From contig QNGE01000985.1 of the NCBI GenBank assembly GCA_008508345.1, forward strand, positions 116,633-180,632: 64,000 bases of DNA, given 5' to 3'. Of the stretch, positions 39,798 through 51,884 are shown piece by piece (within the stretch, counting starts at the first letter, position 1; the number at the start of each line of letters is the position of its first letter). The notes beneath the pieces were generated by a model, which was not told the origin of the DNA, searched no databases, and saw nothing but the letters and a program-made list of their open reading frames with translations. Origin of the DNA: Paragonimus westermani. Its lineage: Eukaryota; Platyhelminthes; Trematoda; Plagiorchiida; Troglotrematidae. The position numbers were made by a program, and so were the translations under genes.

Positions 39798-42700
39798 GGA
39801 GAAGATAAAAATGAGGACGTTCGTGAGTTTCACCTACAGAGTTTCAAAATTCGCACGTGTAATTCGCAGAAAACACGGAACAGGTACGAATTTGAATGAA
39901 CAGCCGGTCGGTTCTTTATTAATTTTCACTATCTTACAGATTACTAATGTGGTACCTTTGGTTGAAAAGAATCGAATAACCACTATGTCCGCTGAATGGA
40001 CAGTCATGCACCTAAACTGAACGTAGTGAACTGATGTTGCCATTGATTTTACAAACAGAAGCTGTTGACTTAACCAGAGTTCTCATGCAAACAACTGAGT
40101 GAATGCAGTCAGTCAAAGAAACACGTGTATTTGCTCGCCCGAAACAGTTCTAGCAAGTAAGTTATTGCGGATAGAATGACAATACAGGAAACCCAGCGTT
40201 TTAATTTAACCACTTACAAGTGTAAGCGGAATGCTAACAACACTTTAAATGGCTTATTTTGCTAGTTGTGAATTGTATCAAGAAAAACCGGTGCTTCCAA
40301 ATGGCAATAAATGTTAAAGTATATTACTTATGAGTGATTACTCATAACCAACAAGGCTAGTAAATCACTCCATTTGTGAACAGAAAACACCTATCAAACC
40401 CTCTGATGAGAATAGTTTAACACGACTGGAAGCCTTCAATTAAAGGCGTTGGAGTATGACCTGTTCTCCCACATGAGTGTATTGTTACTGATGGGAGAAA
40501 GTAATTCAACTTCAGTGCGCACACATTTGGCGGACTCCTTCGCTCGCAGTAAGTCTCAAGTAAATTAGGTTTACCCATGTGTAGCTTAGTTAATAACAAG
40601 GGACGCATACGGCAGTCAACATAATTACCGGCTGAAATATGCGTCTGTCAACTACAATGGCAATTACACGTTGTTACTTTGCACAGGGCGTCACGATGTA
40701 CACATTACACAATGGAAATGACTATCAAAATCGAGGGAGTAAAATAAAACAAATAACAGCACTGAACACTAATAAAGCAGCTGGACAGGAGTGCACTCAC
40801 TTGACAATGCTGAGAATCTTAATTTACAGGTACAATCGCAAGTCTGGGTAAGCCAAGCAACTTAGAAAATGCAGGGCTACGCTGGTTACTTTAATCGAAC
40901 AAAGTCGGTACTTGGAAGGTGCTATAAGTTAGGCGACAAATTAACATTGTGCCTATACTTTTAAAGAGATTAGAATAAATCCTAAAAGACAGAATTACAC
41001 ACCATGGCACATGTAACGTACTTCCAATTGCCCTGTAGCATAGGTTTGTGGGAAAACAGTCGTGCTAAATCAACATTCCGCACTTACCAAAAGAAAACCC
41101 CAGGCGATTGGAGAAAATCAACGAGGGTGAGATGTGAAATCTAAACTTCAGGAATGCAACTGAATTAGTAGTTTACCGATTACTGATAATTGAACGGAAG
41201 GCATTAACCACTTCTTCCATTTCCTCTGCAAAAATTAAGTTCTTTCAATTAAATAGTTGATTCTGTGTTCAGGTGAAAGATACGAAATAGATATCATGTC
41301 CGGCTACACGCCGAATTACTGGCTGGCTGTGTCTGCAATCGCTCTTTTTCCTTGTATTCATAGACAGCTTAGTCAAGGATCTTAAGTACACTAATTACAT
41401 GCTCACAGAGGGTGTGAAAGTAATAACGTGCCCACCAGAAGACGGCGTAAACAGTGACCTTGGCAAAATCCACCAATGGATAATAAAACAGAATTCACAC
41501 TCCAACATAAAAAATTTACGCAACTACTTCCGGTTGGCGGATAAAGTACAGTGTAACCGATACAGAAATGAATAGAGTGGCACAAATAATAAAACTAGGG
41601 GTTCAGGAGTTTGCGGATTTTAAGGCCGTCACTCAACGCTTGAGACAACATACGAAGCAAGCGAGACTTGATAAAAGCTGAAACGGACGTGTACAGAGAG
41701 CCCAAAGTCCTAAAGTTGTTTTACGACTTCTCTGCGAACTCGCCTGCAAAACCACACACATTAAAGCGCCGTGTTCTGAATAAAAGATAGCCAACTACAC
41801 AAAAACCTCGAATAAGAAATTGAAATCCAGAGATCTTCATTTTAAAAAGAGCAAACAAGGAGAAAATAATTGAAACCTCCAAAGATTTATCAAACACATG
41901 CAGACAGATGTTTACTTACAATTGTAATTCAACATTTCCAGAGAATAACAAGGAGACTGGAAAGTGCAGGGCTCAATTAGCGTGAGGGCTCACTTCATCT
42001 CCAACAGAGCAATGATTTTCTGAAACATCCTAGTTTCAAAGATAAGTAAAGTCATCGTGGATTATAATTGTGAACGCAAGCTTGATAGCTACTGGTCTAC
42101 GATGTTTTTAGAAGCTAATTAGATGAGGTAAACGATCTATTTCTATGACTATTCTTATAGTACCTTTATTGACGGCAAATTAATACCCTTGACGACGTGC
42201 GTTTACTCTGGATCTTCCAGCCCAGGTAATCAGAGACCAAGTGTGACCCTTAAGGTGACATCAGCGCTGGTAAGTCTGTCACATTATTTAAATCCCAACT
42301 TTGAAGCAAATTTTACTCAACACCTTCAACTTTCCGCAAGATTAAGATGAACCACCACCAATGACGCGCGTACAAAAACTACTATTTGTTAACCTTAGGC
42401 TTCGCGGATCTGAGCCGCAATACGTGTCATTCGGGTAACGTAATTGAGAGTTTTTGTTGTCCCTTATTTTTTTATATACGCCATATATTGCAAACGTTAA
42501 AATGAAAGTTCGCCTTGTTATTATTCGTTTGGCCAGCCGATATAAGATGCTAGTATTTACTAGCGTCCATTTCTCAACCGTTCCGTTCTATTAAAAAAGG
42601 TAAAAGGTTGACTATCATGTGATATGCCCCTTTTGAAATTTTTCTCGGTCAAACGAGCGTTTTGATCATATGCATGTCAATGTGGTGGATTCCTCACCAA

Positions 42701-45237
42701 GTTGAGAGAACCAGATTTAGCTGTTGACTTGTACCGGTCACGTTACAAGATGGATTGTGGGCATACAGCTACTAACTGTTTTCCGTAGACGGTGAAATTT
42801 TGTTATCCGGCGGTTGTTGACGTATATTTCGGTTAAGAGTTTAAAAGGCATTTTGAGGCCATTTAAGACAGCTCAGGAAGCGAACATATTCTCACTACCT
42901 TCCAACATCTTGCAGCTAGTGAGATAACCTGAAGATTTCATCATCCGCTAAAAGCCATTTTCAGTGCGCACGCAAACTCCACATTTAGACAATCACTTAC
43001 GTTAGTTTTTGGGTCTTATGAGAGTAAGCATAAAGGAGCTAAGGCAGCTGCAATCAAACTAGTTCTCATTTTTACTCTTGAGTTGCATGGTGTATTCTTC
43101 TCAACTATACCTTTACAACCGTACGATCAGGGAAATTAAGCAGCTCGCCTGGTCAACAACGTGCAAAGGCCTCACCCTGTGAAGCCTCAAAAGCAACCAT
43201 CAACGGAGTGCGGGACAGATAAGCACTTCTCTTGCATCAAGGTATTTGTACGTGCGGATGGTCTACGACAAACGTTGTAGTTCCCACGCATCATTCCTTA
43301 TAATGGCCTCACAAACGACACGAAAATTTTCGTTAACCGCAACAGCAAACGTGATGTAGTTTTGGTTGACAAGCAGAAACTGTCAGCCGTTGAAGAATTA
43401 CCAGCCGCACCCGGTCTGCTAACAGGAACCACTTCCCAACCAGAACATTTTGTATCAGCAAGGAGCGCTTTTCTTTCTCGAAAGCGTTTGAAGTTACAAC
43501 TTCACGCTACCGATGTCTGTCCTCTGTAAACTAGAATATAACCGATTCAGCCAGAACGATTTCAGAATATGGTGACACTTTCTCAGGTAATTTTCTCATG
43601 AAACATGCGTTTTCGCACCCACAGTTGTTTTTCCCGCAGATCGAAACCATTTTTTAGTTACCTCCTTTAAAGATAATCATAAAAAGATATTGTTTTGTTT
43701 GTATAATTGCTCATGCCCTTTTGATTGAATGTCCTAACAGACATGGCAAAACAAAAACACAATGCTCGCTACATAGTCTCAAAAGCATGCTTTTCTGAGT
43801 GGATCGATGCATTGATAAATACACAACCGAAAAGTTGTTGCTCAAACGCATGTCTACTAGCATGCTGACGACTTCTGTCCAGTTTTATTACGCTTAAACA
43901 CCTCCGCAAAATGAGATAAAAAAAACAGCAACACTCAAGGTACTAAACCCCATGGATGTGTTGATCGCTGGATTATTATTACTCAAGTCTGATATGCCGA
44001 TATGGTATACAAATAAACTCCTAGCTATCATTTAGTTAATAACACGTCTTTCACATTTCAGTCAACCTAAACACGGCGCATGGAGAGATGTCCCCGGGTC
44101 AACTATTGGACACAGTTGAACAAACTTTTACCCGTCAGCTCTCAAGTCTTCATGATTGAGAAGTCCGCCACAATACAGAAGATAAGCACTGAAGAGTGAA
44201 CAATATCAAGAGGAAAACCACCAGTGTAGCAGTAATTATCAATTGATGCTTCTCGTGAACTCTGATATTCCTTGTTCATAACCTCCGGTGTCATTATAAT
44301 CTACCTGTAGCACCTTGTAAAACTTATCTTCAGAGGGCTGTGATAGTTATGTTCTTTTCGTGAGTAACGATGGCATGTGTGATATATCCTAAACGATACA
44401 AAGACAGCTATTTGGCGACTATAATAAATCACATTTTTGATAGCTACGCTCCGTTTTATATCTTTGCTACATTTACTTCTCAGCCTACTTTGGCATTAAT
44501 CAAGCTATTCACCTGCAACTTCCGTTTCGGAGCTGTAATCAAAATACTTTTTCTGCCTGCTAAGTATCAGTTGTTTCACTGAACACTCCAGTTCCAAGAA
44601 TCAATGACGATATACGGGGTGGAATTGCTGAGTCCGTTTCCATTTTTACGCGTACTTCAGTGGTGGGGACCAAACGGCGTAAACCAAGAGTACATGGTCT
44701 ATAGCAGAATTCATTAGGCGTGCAATTCGCTAACCCAATGTCCATTTACGTTGCTCGGATTGGCTGGAAACGAATTAATATATCACACGTTGACTCCTTT
44801 ACATAAAACTACGTGATTCCAGGTCAATACGAGATGCATGCACGACAAACACAATAGCGCCTCACTGTCCTGAAACAATTCTGAAACAATGCGTGGTTTA
44901 ACCGACAGAAACGAAGAAAGTCATTTTAGGTTTCTTAATAACGTATGCTCAACTTAAGCAAGTGAATGTGAATAAGTGATTTGAAGTTCCCCGTTTAATT
45001 TACCACGCATACAAACTAATGAAACAGAGCCAATTTAACGAATACAGTAAATATTTTTTTCTTTACGCGCTCCATCGCATACTTCAAGCGATTTCGCTTT
45101 CCTACTTAGTTCCACACTAGCACAAATAAATACGAAATACACAAGAACACAGTGCATTTACGCCGACTAATCCGAGTTCCCACTTGGGATTGATTACTTT
45201 TTTGGCACATACAATCTTAAATTACCCTAAATGTGTG

Positions 45238-45255
45238 ACGCAGGTCGACCTGCGT
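45238..45255. repeat. Perfect 18-bp palindrome
   Basis: ACGCAGGTCGACCTGCGT is exactly self-complementary with no spacer. Confidence 0.95.
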
Positions 45256-45436
45256 TATAAATCAATACGAATGGAACATTTTATGTTGATTTGTCACTAG
45301 CCATAAAAACGCAGATGTATTTTATCCCGAGATTGACATAATTTATCCCCATATATCACACTAATCAAACGCCGAGTGTATCTCACTCGAAACTGCCGTA
45401 ATTAACACCTAATGAATCTCTAGTGCTTGCAGGGCT

Positions 45437-45473
45437 ATGCCTTAAGTAAGTGGTCAATTTCTTACTTAAGCAT
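45437..45473. repeat. Inverted repeat (10-bp perfect stem)
   Basis: CTTAAGTAAG (45441-45450) and its exact complement CTTACTTAAG (45461-45470) flank a 10-base loop. Three more pairs form beyond a one-base bulge. Confidence 0.9.
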
Positions 45474-46431
45474 GGACCAGAAAGCAATTCAGACGCCTCA
45501 TGGAGTTTGTATAAGACTGCTTTTCGGAAATGTTAACCATGTTGTGTATGCCGGTGTGAATAAATATTAACTGTTGAGTCTGTCCAGCCCGCGGTTATGT
45601 GTATACACATTCTCTTGGATTAACTGTGAAATCTCGGTATTACGTCCCGCGCCCCACCATGCGCCTCAGAGAAAGTGAATGAAAGATAAACACAATACTG
45701 ATAGAAACTAAACTTACCGCCTTTCAAGACTAGAGTTCTGGCTAACAGAGTTCGAACTGGATCTGTAGCCTTTTACTCCGAAACTTTTCGAGTAACAGGA
45801 ACGACAGAACAATCCTCCGTCGTGTTCGTTTGCAGTGAAGCTATCGAGTAATTTATTACATACATCTGTGCAATGGAGAAAGAATCAAATAGACTCACTG
45901 CATTTAAAACACGTTCTGTGGAAAGACTTCCCCATTGCTCTTATTTCTTCAGCAAAGTAGACATATCCCATACAAACAGGACATATTACGGGGCCGAATT
46001 TAGTCAGCATACTCATAACATAGGCGTAGAGCAGATAAAAACATCATACCGAAAAGACTGAAAGAGTGGGAGGAAAAATGACCTGAGGATCGCTGTGATT
46101 TAGCTTACTTAAACAAAGTCGACCAGTGTAACATTGTTTCGGTCGTGTTGTTGACGTCATTTTGTTGTTCGACTGAACAAGTCGTATGAGAATCATACTA
46201 GTTCTCTAACCCACGTTTGATTCTGCCGTCTCCCCATATAAACTCTTCTCACACTTTTCAGCGATTCAGCGATTGATTAACGGGTTCCAGGCATGGGTCC
46301 ATGGTTCTCATTTCCAGTCGGTTTTTCTTGCTCATTGTCGGCAGGCGTCTCTTGATCGGAAAAGCGATCATTAAAAACAGGGCTTAGCACCGCTTTTGAG
46401 AAGTACAGTGAATACTTGATACAGAATAATT

Positions 46432-46941
46432 TCACTCGCATAATGGAATTTTAGATAAATGAGAATCAAGCAAATATTTGGAACGATCCCTGAAAGCGCT
46501 GCTGACGACCTCAGAAGGAAGGCTGTTCCAGTGATTATTAACCCTGTAAGAAAAGAACCGCTGCCTAAGAAAGGTCCGAGGACGAATCGTGAAAAGCTTC
46601 CTATTATGTCCTCGCCAGCCGTCATCATTCGCTACAGTGAAGAACTGTTCTACAAGACCTACTCTAAGGAAGAAGTGTGTGAGTATTGAATCACCGCGGG
46701 GTCCTCGAAATTCAAGTGGGTAAAGGTCAAGAATTTCAAGTCGAGACTCGTAAGTAACATTACTCAAGCCCACGACCATCTTGGTAGCCGCGCGCTGGAC
46801 AAGCTCAACAGCTAATATGTCTCTCTTCAGGCTGGTATACACGACCTGATTGGCATACTCGAGGAGCGGTCTTATATAAATCCCGTAAAGCGTTTGAAGG
46901 GCTTTCTTGTCCGTGCGGGGAAAAGTGCGCCTAATCATCAT
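46432..46941 (-). pseudogene. CR1 C-terminal domain, copy A
   Basis: A 169-codon open frame carries typical post-RT CR1 blocks: RRTFPRTDKKALQTLYGIYI, RPLLEYANQVVYTSLKRDIL, a basic RGHNRKLFTIRPRTF stretch, and NHWNSLPSEVVSSAF. This region follows the RT thumb in CR1 proteins. It is entered from the RT frame through a one-base shift. It is the longest surviving piece of coding sequence of the family in this window. Confidence 0.85.
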
Positions 46942-48360
46942 AAGAGCGGCAAATCCCTTTTTGCCGCCATCTCATGGTGATACGTGAAGGACAAGTTAGA
47001 TGACAACCAGATGCCCGGATCTTTCTTCAGATGGATTCTCAAGATATCTACTGTGCTAAATGCGCTATGAATCATGAAAGCATTGCCAGAATCTCCACCG
47101 AGTGACATGTGGGCACATTTACTGTCATTTAGTTGGAGACTCCAATCGTCCGACCAGCGCTTGATCGCGTCAAGATCAATTTGTAGCGCACTGGGATCAG
47201 TGGCATTCCAAATTTTTAGGTCGGCTGCGTATAAGAGGGCGTTGCTGAAAATATTGTTTAGAAAGTCGTTGATGTGAATGAGGAAAAACAAAGAAACCAT
47301 CGCTGACCTTTTGGGAACTCCTGCAGAAATTCTGAAAGTTCTATCATCAAGAAAAGAGGCAATCCAGCGAAGAACCTATCCTTGAATACCGTAGGCTTCC
47401 AGTTTGTGTTTCGGGGGGCAGTGTGTGGCACAGTCGAAAGCCTTGGCGGAATCAAAGAACATAGCTTCTGAGATGAGGTCATTGTCTTTGTCCTCCTTCA
47501 GACTATTCATGAAAATAAGCATGTTTGTTATGCATGACTGGTTAGGAAAGAAGCCATGCCGGGTGGAAGAGAAAAGATTATTTGATAAGAAGCGATTGAG
47601 GATGGCGCGCTTTAGTTGGCACCCCATTATTTTGCACGGAATGCTGGTGAGGCTGATTGGTCTATGACTAGCCGGAGAGTGCCGATCACCCACGTTAAAT
47701 GTGTGTGTGACCATCGCCACTTTCCATACGCTAGGGAGGATGCTATTCTGGAGTGTTCGCTTAAACAGCTGCTTCCTCGAGTATTTTGGGATGGATCATG
47801 CCAGGACCCATTGCACTATATGGATTAACCTTGAGGAAAAGGTGTTCAACATCCTGCACAGAACACTCAGCGGTCACGAGTGGTTGCCTGAACTTCTGCA
47901 ACGGTAGCACAGGATGCCAGCTCGGGGATGTGACGATGTAGACTGCGGAGTACTACTCCTTCAATAACTCGGCCACAACTAGGGAGTCAGATGAAGTCTC
48001 CCCGCTGGGCAGTCGTAAAGAAAGAGCGGAAGGTTTGTTTTTTCTTAGTTGTCGCATATGTTTAAATAAGAAGTTTTGTTCCCGCGGGCTCTGAGGAGGA
48101 TCTTCTCTTGTACGAGATTGGTGTGTTCGCGGATTTCCTGCCTTCACCCGTTTCGGACAATGTGGAACGCGCTTAGGTCCTCTGATTCTCCTGTAAGCAT
48201 ATTTCGCGAATAAATGGGAATGGCTATCGAGAAGATGACATATTCTGCATGGAAGGGGTGGCAGAAAAGTGCAGGTGCACGGGTTGCGTGATATAGATAA
48301 GTCGTCCGTTTTCCGAATTGCGCTTTGAAACGTACGGCAGTCCTGGTTCACGGAGTCCAA
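46938..48360 (-). pseudogene. CR1 linker and reverse transcriptase remnant, copy A
   Basis: The linker (48360-47953) ends in LRKNKPSALSLRLPSGETSS, as in CR1. The RT fingers and palm follow: VNPYSAMGPGMIHPKIL, then HRPISLTSIPCKIMG, then FFDSAKAFD, which holds a catalytic Asp region, then LEAYGIQG, a TAG stop at 47376-47378, and RWIASFLDDRTF. The first-half stop is the only interruption between 47720 and 46938. The active-site YADD is changed to YAAD (47220-47231), losing the first Asp, so this copy would be inactive even if repaired. A one-base frameshift near 46950-46965 joins it to the C-terminal frame. Confidence 0.85.
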
Positions 48361-49110
48361 GCCAAGAAGAAAAGAACCCGGGTAGATTTTCAGGTCGTCA
48401 AAATCTGCCCGATTAAAGTTTCAAACTGTGGGACTTTTAGCCCGTTGTTTTAACCAGTAACAAATAATATCGAAGGCTAACAGAGTGTGGTAACTGTGTC
48501 CAAGTGGCGGCTTGATGATCACTGTCTACCTGGTTGCTCTCATTAGTTAAGACTAAGTCGAGCAGAGGGGAAACCTGACGGAAACGATGCCGCGTCGAGT
48601 GGTGACGTGCTGGGTCCACGCCTTCTGTCTTAACAACGTTGACAAGAAAGTCGAGAATCCGCTTTCTTAGTCCTGGTGAGACACTTATGCTCAGTTTATC
48701 TTCAGTGCATTAATGTCACCCATAATAACTGATGAGTGAAGCGTTGTAGGTCAAGGAAACTGTCCAGGTTCACCAGAAGGGTGTCTTTGTTGGAGGTGAA
48801 CTAGGAGTGAGTCGTGGCCAACCAGTGGTGGTCGAAGCCACAGAGCGTCACATTTATCAGAGGACTAAAGGCCACCGATAACCATGGGTGTCCAGAGGTA
48901 CTGCTGAAGGAAATTCGCGGAACCCCCAATCTCTCTCGGGCGGAGTCAGCTCGGCAAACTGAACACCCCGGGAGATCTAGCTCACTGTCACTGATACCGC
49001 CTGTAGGCCACGTTTCCGTGAAAGCGACCATGTGCTTTTGGGTGTCATGAGTTAACTTTCTGATTTCCGGTAATTTATTGAACGGACTTAGTTCGCATAC
49101 CTGCATTTGA
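48361..49110 (-). pseudogene. CR1 endonuclease domain remnant, copy A
   Basis: Family blocks are visible in order, split across frames: FNKLPEIRKL near the N-terminus; AFTETWPTGGISDSEL (the TETWL motif carrying a catalytic Glu); GDIN, matching the GDFN motif around 48700; and SPLLDLVLTNE near 48560. In intact CR1 this apurinic-type endonuclease nicks target DNA to prime reverse transcription. Frameshifts occur after FNKLPEI-containing sequence and again near GDIN, and TGA/TAA codons interrupt the middle. The product would not be made as one protein. Confidence 0.75.
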
Positions 49111-49349
49111 AAGACACTCCCTCGCTGGATTTCGCGAGAAAATAGAAAGGAGGGTGCGAGGAAGAGCCTGGAAAAAGGCATAAAATTAAAGAGGGTGGTG
49201 GAGCTATACTTGGTCTGTTCTTCCGTGTTGTTCTGACGGTCCTCCTTCGAAGCTGTGGGCGCGACATTACCGCCTGTACGTAGGTCAGCGACCCTACAGG
49301 GCGTTCAGCCTCGTGCACTTCTGTCTCTTTGTGCACTGAGCTAAACGAG

Positions 49350-50960
49350 GAAGTAGCCTTCAGGTGCGTGTACAACAACTGTCTGAGCCCTCTGAACAAA
49401 CTACCAGAAATCAGATAGCTTGTTCACGATATCAGCCCTCACATCCTTGCTTTACCACAGACCTGGCTTTCCGTGGATATCAGTGATAATGAACTACATG
49501 TCCATGGGTACACGTTGTACCGAACGGACTCCTTCCATGTACGCAAGAGAGACTGTGCTGTCCTGATAAGCTGCCGGTGCCAGCTATCGTACGGAAATTT
49601 CCCGTCTCAATGGAACGCGACACACTCTGGATCAAACTCCAACTTTGTAGACGTGACATGTTTCTTGTCGGTATTATTTACTGTTCGCCGTCGTGTAGTG
49701 CATCCGATGATGAAGCCATTCTTGCCACCCTAGACAGACTCACACACATCCAGCGCTAATCCCACCTTCATGGTGTAGGTAACTTCAACGTACTCAAACT
49801 CAACTCTATAGCGGCTTCTCATGAGAACAGTGGCTGCGGATTTCCGAAACACTTGGCAGTGTTGACCCGAGAAAGTCTCGATACGGCATGTCGAACTACC
49901 TACAAGGCACCGACCAGGACAGACACCACCCTTGCTTGATCTGGTCTCACTTGGTCGATTAGGTGGGCATTGAACCACCGCTGGGCCATAGTGACCAAAT
50001 GCTGGCTCCGAAATGCTACTGGCTCCAAGATGCTGTAACAAAGACTTCTTTCCAAAACTTCCAGAAAGCAGACGTTAAGGCACGAAGGATGTTCTCAAGT
50101 GTACTCAGCCTTACATTTGACTCATTGAACTTGAACTAACTTTCTTTTAGCTGCCATTCACGAAGCTCCTGAGACATACTTTCCTCGAGCACCACTATCG
50201 CGGAACATACGCCGCATTCTTGAAGTGGGTTCTCGTCTATTCTTCAAAGAGAAGCAAACGGGCAGGCCAGCTGACCGACAAAAGGTGATTTGTGAATTTC
50301 GAGATGATAAAAAGAGCATTCCCCCGCATAGACCGGGACGCCTTTCACATGCCTCATGGAGTCTGTACAAGACCACTGCTCGAGTATGTCAATCAGGTCG
50401 TTTACACCAGTTTGAGGAAGAACATACTTGCCAAAGAATTTGTTCAGTGGGTAGCCACCAAAATGGTCACTGGCTTGCGGCATCTGTTCTACGACTGCCG
50501 CTTTAAAATTCTTGATCTGCATCCACTTGGGTTTCGAAGGCCCCGCGGTGAATTATTTCTCCTACACTTCCTCTCTAGCATCGACTCGTGCGGCATTTCT
50601 TCATCTTAGTAGGTGATAACAGTCGAAGAGGCCACCACAAGAAGCTCCATGAGCTTCGACGCCGGAAATTCCTTAGGCAAAAGTTCTCTTCTTATAGAAC
50701 TATCAAATACTGGAAGGACCGTACCCTGGAGAATGTTAACTATCCTTCTAAGGAACGTCTCTAGGTATTATTGAATTACAACCTAATTAATAAACCGTTA
50801 GTTCAGATATTTACTCCCTTCTGCTATATTACCTTACTCCGTTCTTGGTACACTCTATAACCCAGAAGAGCGGTGCTACACCCTGTTTCAATGTCTGCCT
50901 CTCAGGTCAACAGAGAACCGCCGGAAATAGAAACTGACCAACTGACTGGATCCTGGTAGT
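49350..50960 (+). mobile_element. CR1-like element, copy B, internally deleted
   Basis: Plus-strand copy starting near the endonuclease N-terminus (LSPLNKLPEIR near 49384). It has DISDNELHVHGYTLYRTDS, GNFNV (the GDFN region, near 49780) and PPLLDLVSL (near 49930), then part of the linker (LFFKEKQTGR near 50240). It then jumps to the C-terminal domain (MIKRAFPRIDRDAF, RPLLEYVNQVVYTSLRKNIL, 50295-50606). The RT core, roughly 1.1-1.2 kb in copy A, is missing, so this is an internal deletion. The 3' tail AGCGGTGCTACACCCTGTTT lies near 50870. Its 5' end faces the 5' end of copy A. Confidence 0.8.
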
Positions 50961-51319
50961 CTGGGTCCTCAGCCTCGAACCCGTGAAAACGTTGTCGAAA
51001 TATCTACTGTTTGGACCCTCAGTTCAGGAAGGCACTACTCGCAGTGTCTACAAGTTGTGCAAACTTGGCTCACGAGTGTATATTCCAGCGTGAAGCAAGC
51101 GCTTTCCAGAGTAGAGGTCCAAAAGTTTGATGGTTGGGAAAAGTGGTGGTGTTGTTCAAAGCTCGGGTTGATGGTTTTGGTATTGGTATGTTTGTCGAGC
51201 TTAGCATTGGGGTTGCAACCGTTCCATATTCAAGCAATGTGACATCATCAGTGCGTAACTGTTTCAACGTATTGTTTTGTGTGTGGAGTCTGGTGAAGTT
51301 TGTTGGACGTCTGCTCTTT

Positions 51320-51814
51320 TATAGCAGAGTGAGTTGACCTGATGACCTGAATTCTGGCTGGTCGCTTTCCGTCGTGGTTGACCTTCGGCCAGATCCACCA
51401 TTGGTTGATTTTATTGCACTTGAACACTGACTCGATATCTGATCGGTTATTCCCTGAAGTCCTTGAGCTAGAGTCTTATTGGTTGCTCCCTTTCGTTACC
51501 GCACTCTTACCTCGAATCAGATTGGTTTTGAATTGACTGGGTGTGTCATCCTTCATTTTGGAATTCTGACAGATTGGTTATCTACTGTCCGGTTCCGACT
51601 TTGGTCTGATCAGTTCAAGTTGCTGCGTTTGGGCTTGATGGCATCTACGTCTCCTCAAATCCTTGATTCGCATCGGCTCATAGATTGTGTCCACCTCGGT
51701 GTGTCAGTTTACTGAACCGGTTGATGAGTACCAAGCTTCGAGAAATTCTCTGGTATGTTCGGTGTTTGCCTGAGTAAGGATTTCCGCGGTATTCAAGTTG
51801 AAGGAGTGTCCAGT
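51320..51814 (-). repeat. PLE left arm, perfect inverted copy of 52993-53487
   Basis: All 495 bases appear to be the exact reverse complement of 52993-53487 when read side by side. Similarity continues inward, degraded, to about 51850. It continues outward as a diverged block at 51176-51227, after an 85-90-base segment that is absent from the right arm. The arm includes the antisense of the GIY-YIG C-terminal codons plus the 3' untranslated region. Confidence 0.93.
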
Positions 51815-51884
51815 TTCATCCCCATGGGCGAAGATCACCATGACCAATTGTATCTTTGTCGGGCACACTTACTTAAAATTTGGC

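Larger units (their letters stand above)
36301..46284. other. Long non-coding region, no confident gene
   Basis: About 10 kb of unrecognised short frames. The longest pair, 136 codons minus and 126 plus, overlap at 37.8-38.4 kb, have no domain features and look like chance. Simple repeats and two palindromes are listed separately. Confidence 0.45.
46285..49370 (-). mobile_element. CR1-like non-LTR retrotransposon, copy A (most complete)
   Basis: Reading the minus strand, the order is a 5' leader of about 250 bases, an apurinic-type endonuclease (about 49110-48450), a linker, reverse transcriptase (about 47960-46940), the CR1-type C-terminal domain (46941-46432) and a 3' tail ending near 46290. 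The tail shares AGCGGTGCTA...CCCTGTTTT and AGTCGGTTTTTCTTG-type blocks with the other copies in this window. There is no microsatellite or poly(A) at the 3' end. CR1 elements move by target-primed reverse transcription in the nucleus. Several stops and frameshifts make this a dead copy. Copy B abuts it head to head. It resembles the trematode SR1-type CR1 group, by inference. Confidence 0.85.
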
